DNA from: Aquila chrysaetos chrysaetos
Taxonomy: Eukaryota > Chordata > Aves > Accipitriformes > Accipitridae
DNA length: 64,000 nucleotides
Reading direction: 5' to 3'
Assembly (NCBI RefSeq): GCF_900496995.4
Contig: NC_044012.1
Span: 26,177,606 to 26,241,605, forward strand
How positions within the stretch are numbered: the stretch's first letter is position 1; the number at the start of each line of letters is the position of its first letter. Positions 22,817 to 33,546 of this stretch are shown piece by piece. Both the position numbers and the translations under genes were made by a program. Below the pieces are notes generated by a model. The model did no database searches. It worked only from the letters and a program-made list of their open reading frames with translations, and was not told where the DNA came from.

Positions 22817-25110
22817 GGTGGGCGGGGGCTGGCAGGCAGCACCGAAAACAGGGGGGTGGGGGTGCACAGGTAGCAGGGGTCCACAGGTACCTCAAGACTG
22901 TCCCCTGATATTCAGGGGCTCATCCTGACCCTCCTGTCCCGCTTCTCCTCCGGCAGCTGGACTCCCCATGCCGGGGTTTGCTGGCGGTGGGGATGTGCCC
23001 CAAGTCTCTTCGAGCTTCCACACATTCAGTTCTTTTTCGGTACCTTCCCAGAGGAGGGAGAGGGTTGGGGGGAACCCTCCCCCCCGTGCCCACCCCATCT
23101 CCCCCCCTTCCCACCCAGCCTCAGCGGGTGCGTGCAGGTCCGCGCAGCTGTCGGGGCCAGCTCTGCAGCCTCTGCTCTCCCACCATCCCAGATCCCCCCC
23201 CGAGCTCCACAGGGCCAGATCCTTCCCCGATGGGTCCCCAGTGCCCCTGAGCCAGCACCCGCTTCTCCCTCCTCTGCAGGAGCAGGGGGCTGCACATGAG
23301 CTGCCCCCAGAAACACCTCCCCCATCCCAGCCAGACCCCCGTGCGAGGGAGCAGGGAGGTGCTATATGTGCGTATATACGTGTCTGTATGTACATACATA
23401 TATGCAATGCCTGGTTTCTGGTTTCGCGCAAAAAAGCCCCATCCCAGCCCATTCCCGTTCCCTGTGCCTTGATTTCGGGGACAGCCCTGACTCGGGGCCG
23501 GCTCCCCACTTCCCCATCCGTCCCACCTGCCCACAGCCCCTGCACCCACCCTTGGAGCTGCAAGCAGGGGGTGCCCCAGGGGTCCCAGGGGATCAGGACC
23601 AGTGAGTTCTGAACAGCAGACCCCCGGCATCTGTGTGCCCCCCCCCCCATACGCACACTCATACCTATGGGACAGGCAGCGGTGGATTTCCATCCCGCTG
23701 TTGTCAGCCTGACCCTGAGCAACACGCTGTTGGACCAGCCAGCTCTGTCCCACCATCACTGCCACAGCTGGTGGCACCAGCCGGCGTGGGGATTTGGGGA
23801 AGGGGGGGGGGTCCCTCTTATGAATGTATATAAAGGCATATATAAGGGGTGTAAGCACCCTCCCAGCCACCAGCAAGCGTTACAGCTCTGCAACCCCATC
23901 CCCAGCATGCTCACGCCCCAGCCCCGAGGGTTTGGTGAATGTTTTGAGCCGTGGCAAACCAAACCAGCCAGGAGCGGGAGCTCGGCCAGTCCCCCAGCTC
24001 CAAGGACTGGGAGGCACTGGGCAGCCAGGGCGATGGGGGCCCTGATTTCGCTGCCTGCAGCAATAATGCTCACCTGGCCACCAGCTCAGGAGCTGGGGGA
24101 CAGGGGTCTTGCCGGCGTGTGATGAGTTTTGGAGGGAGGGTGGAGGCACAAGGCGGGTTTTGGCTGGGGAGCCTTTCCCAGTCACATTGCTGCCCAAAGC
24201 TGTCCCTGTGGTCCCCTGGGATTAGGTACGAAACACCTCCCCATGTATGCCTGCCCCACGGGGTCTGCCACAGGAAGGGGGACGTACTTTGGGGTCCCCG
24301 TCCCACTGAGCACACCCTGTTCCCAGCCGCCAACAGAGCTGGACCGCGGTGAGCTGAATCTGGCCCCGTCGCCAGCAGGTACGATTTTGGAAGGCTGCTG
24401 GGAGGGTTTGGGAAGGGGCTGGCAGAGCCGTGATGCTGATGCAGCCCCAGTGGCACAGCCGGGGGGGCGGAATCACTTACCCCCCTCCTTTCCTCCTCGA
24501 CCACCCCCAAAAGGTACTGTCAGGACGGGCCAAACCCTGGAAGGTGCTGAGCCCGCGCCCAGCCTGAGCCTCCGACTGCAGGACTGCGTGCCATTTCTTT
24601 TAATGGTGCCTGATGTAACCCCCACCCCAACACCCTCCTCCTCGCCCCGCACCCCTCCACACACACACACCCTCCCCGGGGACGGCCCCGTTTTTGGGGG
24701 GCTCCCATCCCAGGTGCTGCACCCCCACGTCGATAGCAATAGCCACTGCGGCAGCGCGGGACGGGCACCCTCCCCAGCCATCCCCGGGTGCCGTGAATCG
24801 AAGCCGAAGCTTTAAATTAAAACTCCCCCGGGGTGGGGAATGGGACTCCCCCCCAGCCCACCCCGAGACCACGGCTGAGCCCCACCCCTTCCGGCACCGG
24901 GTGAGCGGGTCCCTTCCTTAGCACAGGCTGTTTTAGACCCCTAGAGACACGTATCTGTGATCCCCCATCCTGCCCCAACCTCCCATTTTTTATTTTTCAT
25001 TCTCCTTTTTTTTAAATATTATGTACTATATTTTTAGTCTTAAACACAATATATTATATATATTTAATTTTTTTATATATATATATAAATATAAATGTTA
25101 AAAAAGGGGG
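22817..25110 (+). other. KIRREL1: KIRREL1 3' untranslated region
   Basis: Non-coding sequence follows the stop. It ends in an AT-rich block (24980-25100) with TATATA and ATAAATATAAATG strings followed by a T/G-rich stretch, which looks like a 3' UTR end, though there is no perfect AATAAA. A Pumilio-type TGTACATA occurs at 23389-23396. The end point is inferred; the human 3' UTR is also several kilobases long. Confidence 0.55.
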
Positions 25111-26928
25111 CTGCAGTTCGCCTTTGTTCTGTGGGAGCATCGTGACGGGGTGGGCGCAAGTGACACACCCCCCCCCCCCCCATGGGACAGAGCAGCTCAG
25201 AGGGGCTGGGGGGGGGGTCCGCAAGGTCTTGGGGGACCCCGCATTGGGGACATAGGTGCTACAGCTGCCCCGGGGAGGGACGACCTCCTTCTCCATGCCC
25301 AGCAAGGGGCAACACTTGAACACTTGCTCTGGTTCCCGTCCCCAGCGGGGACATGGGTCGGCAGGCCAGGGAGGGTCCACTGGCCCTGCAGACACCAACC
25401 AAGCAGCTGAGGGGGCAGCAGGATGCGCGCTGGGCTCCGCTGACCTATTTCAGTGATGCTTTTAGCCGGAGCCGATGCCAAGAGGGGCAGGGGAGGCTTG
25501 CCAGCCCCTCCACACCCAGCCTGGCTTTTTTTTTTTTTTTTTTTTTTTCCAGAAAACCCTGCAAACAGGCTCGCTTAATGATTTTGTTTCCTTACAAATG
25601 TAGCCTATTACTCGGCGTGTTTCCACGCCTGGTTTATTATGCATCAACCAAGCAATTTGCCTCCTGCTCCTGGGGACCCATCTTTAAAACAAAAAAGGTG
25701 CTTTGTCATCCTTAATGGTTTTTGCTGGAGCGAGGAGCAGGCAGCTGGAAGCACGGATAGATGGACACGGAGGAAAGGAAGAGACATTAAGTTTCTTCTC
25801 CGTCCATAACCCCTCTAACTCAAACGCTGCCACACGAACCAAGCCAGGCAGCTTCAAAGAGATCAGCTCAGCGCTGAAATCCAAGCCCCGAAGGTGTTTC
25901 TACCTTGCTGAAGAGGCAGCCTCCTTTCCCCAGGAAACAAATCTCCCCTCCTCGCCATCCGGCTAATTTATTCCCAAGATGTATTCTAATTTATTCCCCA
26001 GGACGGCGGCAGGCTCACCGTCTCCTTGCAGCAGCACAGAAATCTCTCGCTTCGTTCTTCCTCCCGCTTCCCTCACTGAGGTCGAAGCCTTCGGCGGGGG
26101 GGGGGAGCAGGAGGGGGCGGAATTTGGGGTGGGCTGTGTGATTTTATTGTTGCTTCCATCTCCCTGCACACCCATTCTCCCCTCAATGTGACAGAGAGGA
26201 GGGTGGCAGGCAGGAGGGTAGCATCTCTTGCCAAAGTTTGGGGGTGCAGGTGAAACCCCTGCCCTTGTCCCCGCATTTGGGGCGGGACGACACCAAGACG
26301 TACCCACCTTCACATCCCAGGGTTTTCTCCAAAATCCAGCCCAAGAAACACAACCCTGCAGCTTGGAGCTTGAGTCACCCTGACGACTACAGTGAGGAAA
26401 AAAAAAAAAAAAAAAAAATTAAAGATTCCTTCATGAAAACCATCATTTGTCTCTCAGAGCCCAGCGCCTGATAACAACACGCTGTAACCAAAGAGAGATA
26501 CAATTCCTGTCCCTTCCCTCAGTGCTGGTTGTCATGCTGGAATTTAATCTGTTACCCAGGCTGGCGATAAAATATAATTTGATTTCGTTCCTAATAAGTC
26601 ATGAACTCTTGGAGAAGAAAGACAGCGGGAGGGTTAAGGTTCCCTGAATTTGTCTGCGTGGCAGAACAACATAGAATTGGGAGCTAATGCCAGCACCCCA
26701 GCTCAGCGCTTAACACAAACACCCAAAGCAGAGGTTACAGGCAGAGGACAAGCAGATGCTGCCTACTGGCAGGGCCAGGTAAGTCCTGGGAGCAAACCGG
26801 GAGGGCACTGACCCTGGGACAGCGTGACCCAGTGGCCACCCCTCCAGCTGCAGCCCTTGGGCAAGACAGCTGCTTTGAGTTCAGTGGAGAAGAGGGGCCG
26901 AGGGCATGAGACGCACCCCCCCAAGTGC
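25111..26928. other. Intergenic, no gene recognised
   Basis: It contains a 23-base T-run (25526-25548), an A-run near 26398 and two complex low-GC blocks (about 25560-25720 and 26430-26650) that could be conserved elements. No exon with a family match was seen on either strand. Confidence 0.5.
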
Positions 26929-27210
26929 CAGTCCTCGGCCCTCACAGGCCTCCAGAGCAGGCCTCAGCAGCAGTCCTCGGCCCTCACAGGCCTCCGCAGC
27001 AGGCCTCAGCACCAGGCCTTACCCTCACGGGGCTCCAGAGCAGGCCTCAGCGCCAGGCCTTGCCCTCACGGGGCTCCGGAGCAGGCCTCAGCGCCAGGCC
27101 TTGCCCTCACGGGGCTCCGGAGCAGGCCTCAGCAGCAGCCCTCGGCCCTCACAGGCCTCCGGAGCAGGCCTCAGCGCCGGGCCTCGGCCCTCACAGGCTT
27201 CAGGCCTCGG
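26929..27210 (+). repeat. 41-42 base minisatellite next to a CpG-island promoter
   Basis: Six to seven tandem copies of a 41-42 base unit built from CCCTCACAGGCCTCC, AGAGCAGGCCTCAGC and a variable CAG/CGC joint. Copies 3-5 share CACGGGGCTC where the others have CACAGGCCTC. Because the unit has no stop codon, three overlapping open frames run through it; these are not genes. Confidence 0.9.
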
Positions 27211-27214
27211 CATC

Positions 27215-27402
27215 GCCCCTTCAGGACAACCGCCCCGGCTCTCCCGAGCTGCCGCAGGACCTCCAGCCCCAAGACCGCCGGTCCCAGGCCCTCCCCGCCC
27301 CGCCCCTCCCCGCCCCGGCCGGGCACTGAGAAGCCCCGCCCCCACAGCGGGGCTACTTATAGCCTCCGGAATCCCGCGAGACTTGGGTGGGGCCGCCGTC
27401 AG
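27215..27402 (+). promoter_or_regulatory. CpG-island promoter with a first-exon splice donor
   Basis: Several CCCCGCCCC Sp1-type boxes are followed by CTACTTATAGCC, which is TATA-like, and CCCGCGAGAC, which resembles the TCTCGCGAGA core of some CpG promoters. A good donor, CCGTCAG then GTGAGA, has its GT at 27403. It looks like a real promoter plus short non-coding first exon, but I recognise no protein downstream before the SLAM-type copies. Confidence 0.45.
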
Positions 27403-28165
27403 GTGAGAACGAGGCGGGGCGGGACGGGGCGGGGTTTGCCTGTTGCCGTTCCCTTCGTGCGTCATCAGTCGGTGCCCGGCGGCAGCCACGCCCTGGGGCG
27501 GGGGGTGCCGGTTGGGGCCTGGAAGCAGCAGCGGAGGGGGGTCCCCGGGAGTCTGGGGTGGGGGCTGGGGGTTGAGGGGCCCTTGGTAGGGTCAGAGGGC
27601 ACTGGGCTGTGGGGGCCTGAGGGGAGCGGGAGCCTCCAGAGGTGTTGGGGGGAACGCTGAGGCCCGGGGCTGTGGTAGGCCCAGGGCTGGGGCCTGAGCC
27701 TGGGGGCTCCACCCAGAGCTGGGGGGCACTGGGGACCTTGGGGGGGCGGGTCTGCTACCCCCATAACCCTGTTTTGCTCCCTGGCTGGGGGGCAGCAGCT
27801 TGGCTGAGGTGGGCAGGGTCTGTCCCCTCGCTTCCATCTGCAGCCTCACCCACAGGCAGGCCTCTGTCCCCGGCTGCACCCCAAGCAGCGCGGGGTCTCC
27901 TCAGCCTCGGCAAGAGCAGCCCGGAGGGCACAGTTGAGGCCCAGAGGCGGCCACAGCGGCCAGGCCCATGCCCAAGAGTGATGGGAGAGGAGGCAGGAAG
28001 GGACAGGATGGGGTTTGCAGAGCGCTGCTGGGCTCTCCTGGTGAAGATGCTGCCTGCAAAGTGCTAAATTGTGTTACTGCTGGCCTGCCTCTGGAGGAAG
28101 CGATATGTAAGAGTGAATCTCTATCCCTAACCATTGGTGGTAAATAATAAAAGACTGTGTTTCTC
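27403..28165 (+). ncRNA. Possible short spliced transcript of unknown nature
   Basis: Between the donor at 27403 and a clean AATAAA at 28146-28151 (followed by a TGTGTTTCTC element) there is a plausible acceptor, CCCCAAGCAG, ending at 27887. The last exon would hold an open frame ending VKMLPAKC and TAA near 28067, with no family resemblance. Treat it as a candidate non-coding or lineage-specific transcript. Confidence 0.25.
28146..28151 (+). terminator. Poly(A) signal AATAAA
   Basis: A perfect hexamer with a T/G-rich element just downstream. It has no recognised gene upstream other than the candidate transcript from the 27.4 kb promoter. Confidence 0.45.
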
Positions 28166-28169
28166 TTCT

Positions 28170-29800
28170 CCCTGCGTTCTCAGCCCCCTCCAGCAGCCGT
28201 TTCTGGAGCAGTGGCCTGTTTCACAACATGCGCTTTCATGGCAGGGGCACTTGCTGCATGTGGGACTCGCTCACAGCAGCCCTTGGTGCTTTAACCATGT
28301 CGCGACTCTTTTTCTGAGGAGCAAAAGTGTCTTAACTATTTTGAGTTTGGCCATCTCTGCCCCTCGCAGAGGGTCAAAATCAGGACCCGGCACCGACACT
28401 GGCAGGTTGAGCTCTGGCCGTGGCTGTGGGGTGCACAGGCACCCCCAGTTTATGTTACCTGCTGAGTCCCTCATGGTTTTAAATGGTTGGTTTTCGGTCA
28501 CTGGTGTGTGCTGGAGGGAACCGGGAGCTGGCATCAGCTTGCCGGGGGGGGGAGGGGTGTCCGTGCCCCGCCCCCGCAGCCTATGCTGGCCCCTGGCTCC
28601 TTCTCGTGCTTCGGGGCATGAGATGGCAGCACTGGGGGCGAGTCCGGAGTCCGGGTCGTGGGGGATGAGATCCCAACCCTGCGCCGGGGCAGGGTGGTAA
28701 CGGGGTGGCTGCAGCAGGGGTACCCTATGGAATGGGGGGCTGAAAGCAAGGCCGTGGGCTGGTGCAGCCCCATGGGACCCACAAGATCCCTACAAAATAA
28801 CATGTTTTCTGTCTGCACCGGGTGATGATTAGCTGTGACTGTCGCTGAGTCCTTTCCTGAGGCCACACTTCCCTCTGCTGGAAGGCCACATGGGCACATC
28901 CTTCTCCATTCATAAGATCTTGTTTACTGGGAGCAGTGGGGAAACCCCCAAACCCCCTCGGGTTGTCGCCTGCAGGCACAGAAACGACCGACAGTGCACT
29001 GGGTGAGGAAAACATGTGGCGGTGCCTCGGACACGACACTTTCGCACCCATTTCGGGAGCCGAAGCGAGGGGCACGGTCTGGCCAGGCACTGCTCCTCCT
29101 CCTCGCCTGCCAGCTGAGCCTGGGGTCTGTGGAGTGTGGCAGCTGCGGGCACCACTGCCCGTGGGGACCAACATCTGCGAGATGACGCCGGGCAGCCTGA
29201 ATGTGGCTGTCTGAAAGATGGGAGAGGCTGGGGGACGGTGGGTGAGGAGGGCTGGATCCAGCCCTGAGGCATGCCCACCAGGAGGTTATGCTGCTCGTGG
29301 GGCTCAGCCGAGCCCATGCTCTGAGCAGACTTTGTCATCGCTACTGTGACAGTGATGGGGACAAAGAGAAGTGGGCTCTGACGCCCAGGACCCCCCTCGC
29401 TCACCCCACTGCCAAGACCTGGCTGAGGGGGACTTGACACCAGCTGGCAGCCCCAGGGCCAGGGGGATCCCCCGGTTCTGGTGCAGGGACGTCACTTCTC
29501 AGCCCTCCCTCCTTCCCTGTCTGGCAGGGCTGCGCCTGGGGGGGCCACAGCAGCAGGGGTGGCACGGCGGGTGGCAACGCAATGTCCCCTCCTTGTCACT
29601 CTGACCCTGCTAACGCAGGGACAGCAGCGCAGGTCGTGAGGCGGGAGGTGAAGGAAGGCTTTGCTGAGCTGCAGGCTGGCAAACGGGTGACGTGTGAAAT
29701 TGCGGGGGGTTGTTGCTACTTATAGATGCCGGAGTGCGAATGTGGAACCCCACAGCTTTGTGCTTTCATTTGCTGCTGCATGAGAAGGCAGCAAGGGTTG
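28170..29800. other. No gene recognised
   Basis: GC-rich unique sequence with a 9-base G-run near 28545 and no large tandem repeat. No exon with a family match was seen before the signal-peptide exon of SLAM-type copy A. Confidence 0.5.
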
Positions 29801-29803
29801 AGG

Positions 29804-29867
29804 ATGGGCAGGCACCGTGTCTGCCTTTTTGGGGTCGCCTTGCTGACCGCAGCCGCCGGCTTTGCAG
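29804..29867 (+). pseudogene. Copy A: signal-peptide exon
   Basis: An ATG is followed by RHRVCLFGVALLTAAAGFA, a good signal peptide with a basic start and a hydrophobic core. It ends after one base of the next codon at TTTGCAG before GTGGGT. The phase matches the signal exons of copies B and C. Confidence 0.65.
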
Positions 29868-30063
29868 GTGGGTGAAGGGCAAGAGCAGAGTTGTCTGCAA
29901 AATGGCTGGGGACGGTAGGCTTAGGTCGGCTGCAGCAGTCAGATCCCCTGCTGCAGGTAGTTTGCGGTCCCTCATCGCCCTGTGCCTGCAGCCCTGGGGT
30001 GAGGGACGGGGCAACGAGCTCCTGGGACCTCCCTTAACTTCTCTTCTGCACCCTGTTTTTCAG

Positions 30064-30405
30064 ACACTTAATTACCCCAAGCCTGGGCACAGCCCCAGCA
30101 GGTGAATGGTGTCCTGGGGGTGTCTGTGCTGCTCTCCCCGGCTCTGCCCCCCAACAAGATGGTGAAGGAGATCGAGTGGAGCTTTTCAAATGGTGACGGT
30201 GCCAGCATTCGAGTGGCAGAGTTTGGCCCCGGCAGCTTTGAGCACCCCAACCCCAAGGACCGGTTCAAGGACGAGCTAGAGATGTTCAACAAGACGGCGC
30301 TGAAGATCAGGGCCCTGGAGCGGGGTGACAGCGGGGTCTACGGGGCTCGGATTAAACTGCAGCCGGCGCTGGTGGAGGATCCGTTCTTCAACCTCTTCAT
30401 CTCCG
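30064..30405 (+). pseudogene. Copy A: IgV exon
   Basis: Encodes an IgV-type domain with VNGVLGVSVLLSPALPP, EIEWSF, LEMFNKTALKIRAL and DSGVYGARIKLQP. By eye it differs from the copy B exon at about 21 of 310 bases. TAA at 30069-30071 lies in the expected frame six bases into the exon. The donor after FIS is GTGGTT, weaker than the GTGAGC of B and C. Confidence 0.7.
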
Positions 30406-31072
30406 GTGGTTGCAAAGCGGGGGGATGGGTTTTACAGAAATTCTTTCATTTGGGCACTAAACGCCAGCGTGCGTGGCCCCTCTGCTAGTGCAGTTGGGAT
30501 GTTTCCAGCCCTGGGAACAGATTCGCCCCCATGTCCCTCTTCCCCCCTTGTGTGCAAAGTGACAATTTATAATCACTCGAGCTGAGTTCTCAGTACATTC
30601 TGTGGTTTTCCTGGCTGTGAAAAAGCACGGTCCCTGCCCCCCGCCCAGCCAGGACTCAGCGCCGCTCAGCATCAGCCGTGCACCGGGCTGCTGGCTGCAC
30701 ACCGGGGCCCCGCGTTCCCCCCAGCACGGCACGCAGGCGCTCGCTGCTCCTCGTGCGTCAAACGGCAGCTGCCGAGCCAAGGCTGGTGAGCACGTAGGCA
30801 GCTCCGGCTCTGAGCTTCCTGCTCCTGCACTGTTTCCTGACCTCCTCGCTCCATCATGCTGCAGCCACGCCGGGCTTGAGCTAATTGACTCTGGCAGCTG
30901 GCTGCGGCACAGGGCGTGTGGCTGGTCCCCGCAGCCATGGTGCGTGTTGGGCTGCGTCCTGGCTGTTCCCAGCCTCTGCCCAACCTTTTGGTTGCCCCTG
31001 AGCTCCCCCAATAAAGGAGGGCAGCAGGGAGCATCTGCTTTTGCCAGTGTGTATAATTCCCTTCTGCTGCAG

Positions 31073-31358
31073 AGCCGCTGCCGGACCCTGAAATCCAGAG
31101 CTGGCTGCTTTCAAGGAGCCCCATGTGGTGCCACCTCATGCTGTGGTGCCACATACCCAGCGGGGCTGGGGGCACCATCATCTGGATGAAACCCCGGGGA
31201 GAGCCGGGGGGGTGTCAGGGTGCATCCCCTCTGCAGCAGTGTGCTCCGTGTTGGGGTGCAGCCCAGCTCCCCCAACACCACCCTCACCTGCAGGGTCTGG
31301 CATGACCTGGAGGAGAGGAGCCAATCCATAGACCTGGCCAGCATGTGCTGGAGCGGAG
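31073..31358 (+). pseudogene. Copy A: IgC2 exon with a frameshift
   Basis: The first half reads EPLPDPEIQSWLL, MWCHLMLWC and GGTIIWMK, aligning with ESVPSP, EWCNLTLQC and VNVTWK of copy B. The second half, SSPNTTLTCRVWHDLEERS then MCWSGG, is in another frame. The 286-base length (one more than a multiple of 3) agrees with a net +1 shift. Confidence 0.65.
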
Positions 31359-31507
31359 GTGAGGGCAGCATGGAGGGATCAGAGGGGAGGTGAGGGTCTT
31401 GGGGGGCTCTCCTGGTATTTCCAGGCACCCACAAGCTCCCTGCTGCCCCGCAAAGGGCTGGTTTGGGAGCCGGGCATCCCCTCACTGTGGTCCTTTCCCC
31501 ATCACAG

Positions 31508-31580
31508 GGGACAGCATCAGGCCCGGCTGCTAGACCACGGTGGCTGCAGTGGTGCTCCTGGCAGCCTACGCCACCACGCT
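31508..31580 (+). pseudogene. Copy A: membrane exon with an in-frame stop
   Basis: Acceptor ATCACAG. In the expected phase it reads DSIRPGC and then TAG (31531-31533), followed by TTVAAVVLLAAYATT, a hydrophobic helix. The 3' edge of this exon was not fixed. Confidence 0.5.
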
Positions 31581-32054
31581 GGAGTTTCCCCAAGTCCCTC
31601 CGCAGCACCGTCCCTGAAGAAGAGGGATGTAGTAACGGCTCAGACCTCCATGGCCGCCTTCACTGATGCTCTCCACTTTGCATTGGCGCTGCCTGGCTGC
31701 CCCTTCGGGCCAGCTCCTTGTGTGGCGGGGACATCCCTCGCTGTCACATGCCAAGAACCGTAGCCTGTTTCCATGGTCAGACGGCCCCAGCCACAGCGGC
31801 TCTGGGAGCAGCACGTGCTGACAGGAATGATGACCTTGGGACTGATACCATCTCCTTCCCCTGGGTCCCATGGACACCCTGACATCCCCGTAGAGGACCG
31901 AGTCAGCAGCTTTTCCCGGCGCGATTGTGGGGGAGTGACAGATCCAGCAGCTCTGCTTGGTGTTTCCCGAAGTCCTGAGCCAGCACCTGGTGCTTTCAGC
32001 CCACCCAGCCAGACAAGCCCTGGTGAGATGCTGCCCGTCTCCTCATTCACGCAG

Positions 32055-32098
32055 GTACCACGGGGGATGTCCAGTACAGTGATGCTTCACCTCGCCAG
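32055..32098 (+). pseudogene. Copy A: tail exon with a tyrosine motif
   Basis: Acceptor CACGCAG; in the phase used by copies B and C it reads TTGDVQYSDASPRQ. This aligns with the QYTEIVRRSPPE segment of B. The exon is followed by GGATG rather than GT, so the donor is lost. Confidence 0.5.
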
Positions 32099-32692
32099 GG
32101 ATGTCCCAGCTTGCAGAACCCCTCAGTGCCAGCTCACAGGCAGGAGAATTTGGCAGGAGGAAGCCCCTGCCTTGCACAAGAGCTGGTGACATCCCCAGCA
32201 AGCGCCTGCCGCAGACCCCTGCCTCCAGATGGATGGCCTTCATGCCATCCAGCTGCATTCTTCTTCTTCTCCTTGGCTCTCAGAGGACCAGCTGGACTTC
32301 CCCGTTAGCTGGAATTTTCAACTCAGCGATTTTTATTTCCCCTCTGCCCTTGAGAGATGTGGGAGGAACTGGCAGAGTGGGCAGCATGTCCAGCCCCTGC
32401 TTGGCTGCCTGCTCCTCTCAGGGGTCCCCAACGGGCAGTTTTGGGACATTCACCGGCCACAAACAGCCCGTGTCCCTCTCTGCACCAGCCTCAGTTTCCC
32501 CAGTGCTTTGAGGACCCTCTTTGAAAGTGCCCCAGGAGAAGCGCTGGAGTTAATAGTCCCCTGGGTGCAGGTTAATGACTTGCTCATAGGTGGGGAGCAG
32601 TGAACACTGTCCCATCTGCTCTCTCCTGCAGCCCTGCTGCAGAGGCTGCTTTCCCCCTCCCTGTTTTCCATTTTGAGTTGCTGGAGGTTTTA

Positions 32693-32698
32693 AATAAA
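32693..32698 (+). terminator. Poly(A) signal of SLAM-type copy A
   Basis: AATAAA inside TTTTAAATAAAAAATAAGC, followed by a T/G-rich CTTTCTGTGCTGC. It lies after the last recognised copy A exon and before the copy B signal exon. Confidence 0.5.
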
Positions 32699-33473
32699 AA
32701 ATAAGCTTTCTGTGCTGCTAATGCAAAGTGCTTCCTTCCAGCCACGGCCCCCGCAGCAGCTCAGGGCTCTGACATTGTGGCTGGAGGGCTTGGTGGGTGG
32801 CTTCTGCAGCCCCCTGAGAGGGAGAGGTGTGTGAGGGACTGGGGGGAGCCCATGGGGACGATTTGGTGGGTCCACGGCTGCCTTGGCATTACCACCAGAC
32901 CCTGCCAAGGCATCTATTTCCCAGGTGTGCCCCCTGTGATTCAGGCAAGACCTCCCATCTGCTCAGGGACATCCCCTCCCATGCTGTTTTCTGCACCCAA
33001 GGGGGCTCAGGCACCCCCATGCTCCCCATGGGAGTGGAACTGGGGGTGCTCCCACCACCCAGCTCCAGGACGCTCCTGCTGCCTGGGTTTCCCCAGGGAA
33101 GTGCTCTTGATATTGGGAAGCCCATTTCAATGAGCCCTCGGTCATCCCCAGGGCCAGTGGGGGAGACCTGGTAGGGCTGTGCTGGGCATCGCCAGCGTTA
33201 ATTCAGGCACTGAACCAGGCTGATGAGGGATGCTGCAGGGTCGGGGGTCACCAGCAGCCCCCACCATGCTCGCTTAGCATCCTCGGTGGCATGGGTCCTG
33301 CACGCTTCCCCCCCTTGACCACCTCATCATTTATGGCCAGCTAATTAATAAGCTGGCTGTGCCCTGCTATGCACGGCTTCCTACGACTTGCAGGGAGAGG
33401 CAGCTTTGCTCCTCCCCATCTCTCCTGCTGCTGACTCTGCCCACTGAGCCACACGAAGAGTCGAGGAGGAGAA

Positions 33474-33546
33474 ATGGAGGGGGAATTGGCCAGGAGCAAA
33501 GCCCAGCTACCCTCGCTGCTCCTGGCGCTGCTCAGCCTCGGGCCAG
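33474..33546 (+). CDS. Copy B: signal-peptide exon
   Basis: The ATG lies in GAGAAATGG; the exon encodes MEGELARSKAQLPSLLLALL and SLGP, then one base of the next codon before GTGAGT. Phase 1 matches the IgV exon 2.9 kb downstream. No better upstream start was seen. Confidence 0.8.

Larger units (their letters stand above)
29804..32715 (+). pseudogene. SLAM-family receptor copy A, decayed
   Basis: Five exons match the intact copy B in order and phase: signal peptide 29804-29867, IgV 30064-30405 (342 bases, as in B), C2 31073-31358, membrane exon from 31508, and a tail exon 32055-32098 with DVQYSDAS where B has DPQYTEIV. Lesions: an in-frame TAA at 30069-30071; C2 286 bases long with a frame change near 31240, between the IIWMK half and the NTTLTC half; TAG at 31531-31533 just before the membrane helix; and no GT after the tail exon. 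An AATAAA at 32693 would end the transcript. The IgV reading frame after the early stop is still clean. An alternative acceptor (CCCCAAG, ending 30080) would skip the TAA, but the later lesions remain. Confidence 0.7.

Noticed and set aside
25526-25720. T-run with an upstream complex segment, as a possible - strand retroposed element
   Set aside because: No target-site duplication, no poly(A) signal at the right distance, and no known repeat sequence was recognised.
26824-27660. 278-codon open frame on the + strand
   Set aside because: It runs through the stop-free 41-42 base repeat and a CpG-island promoter; three frames are open at once.
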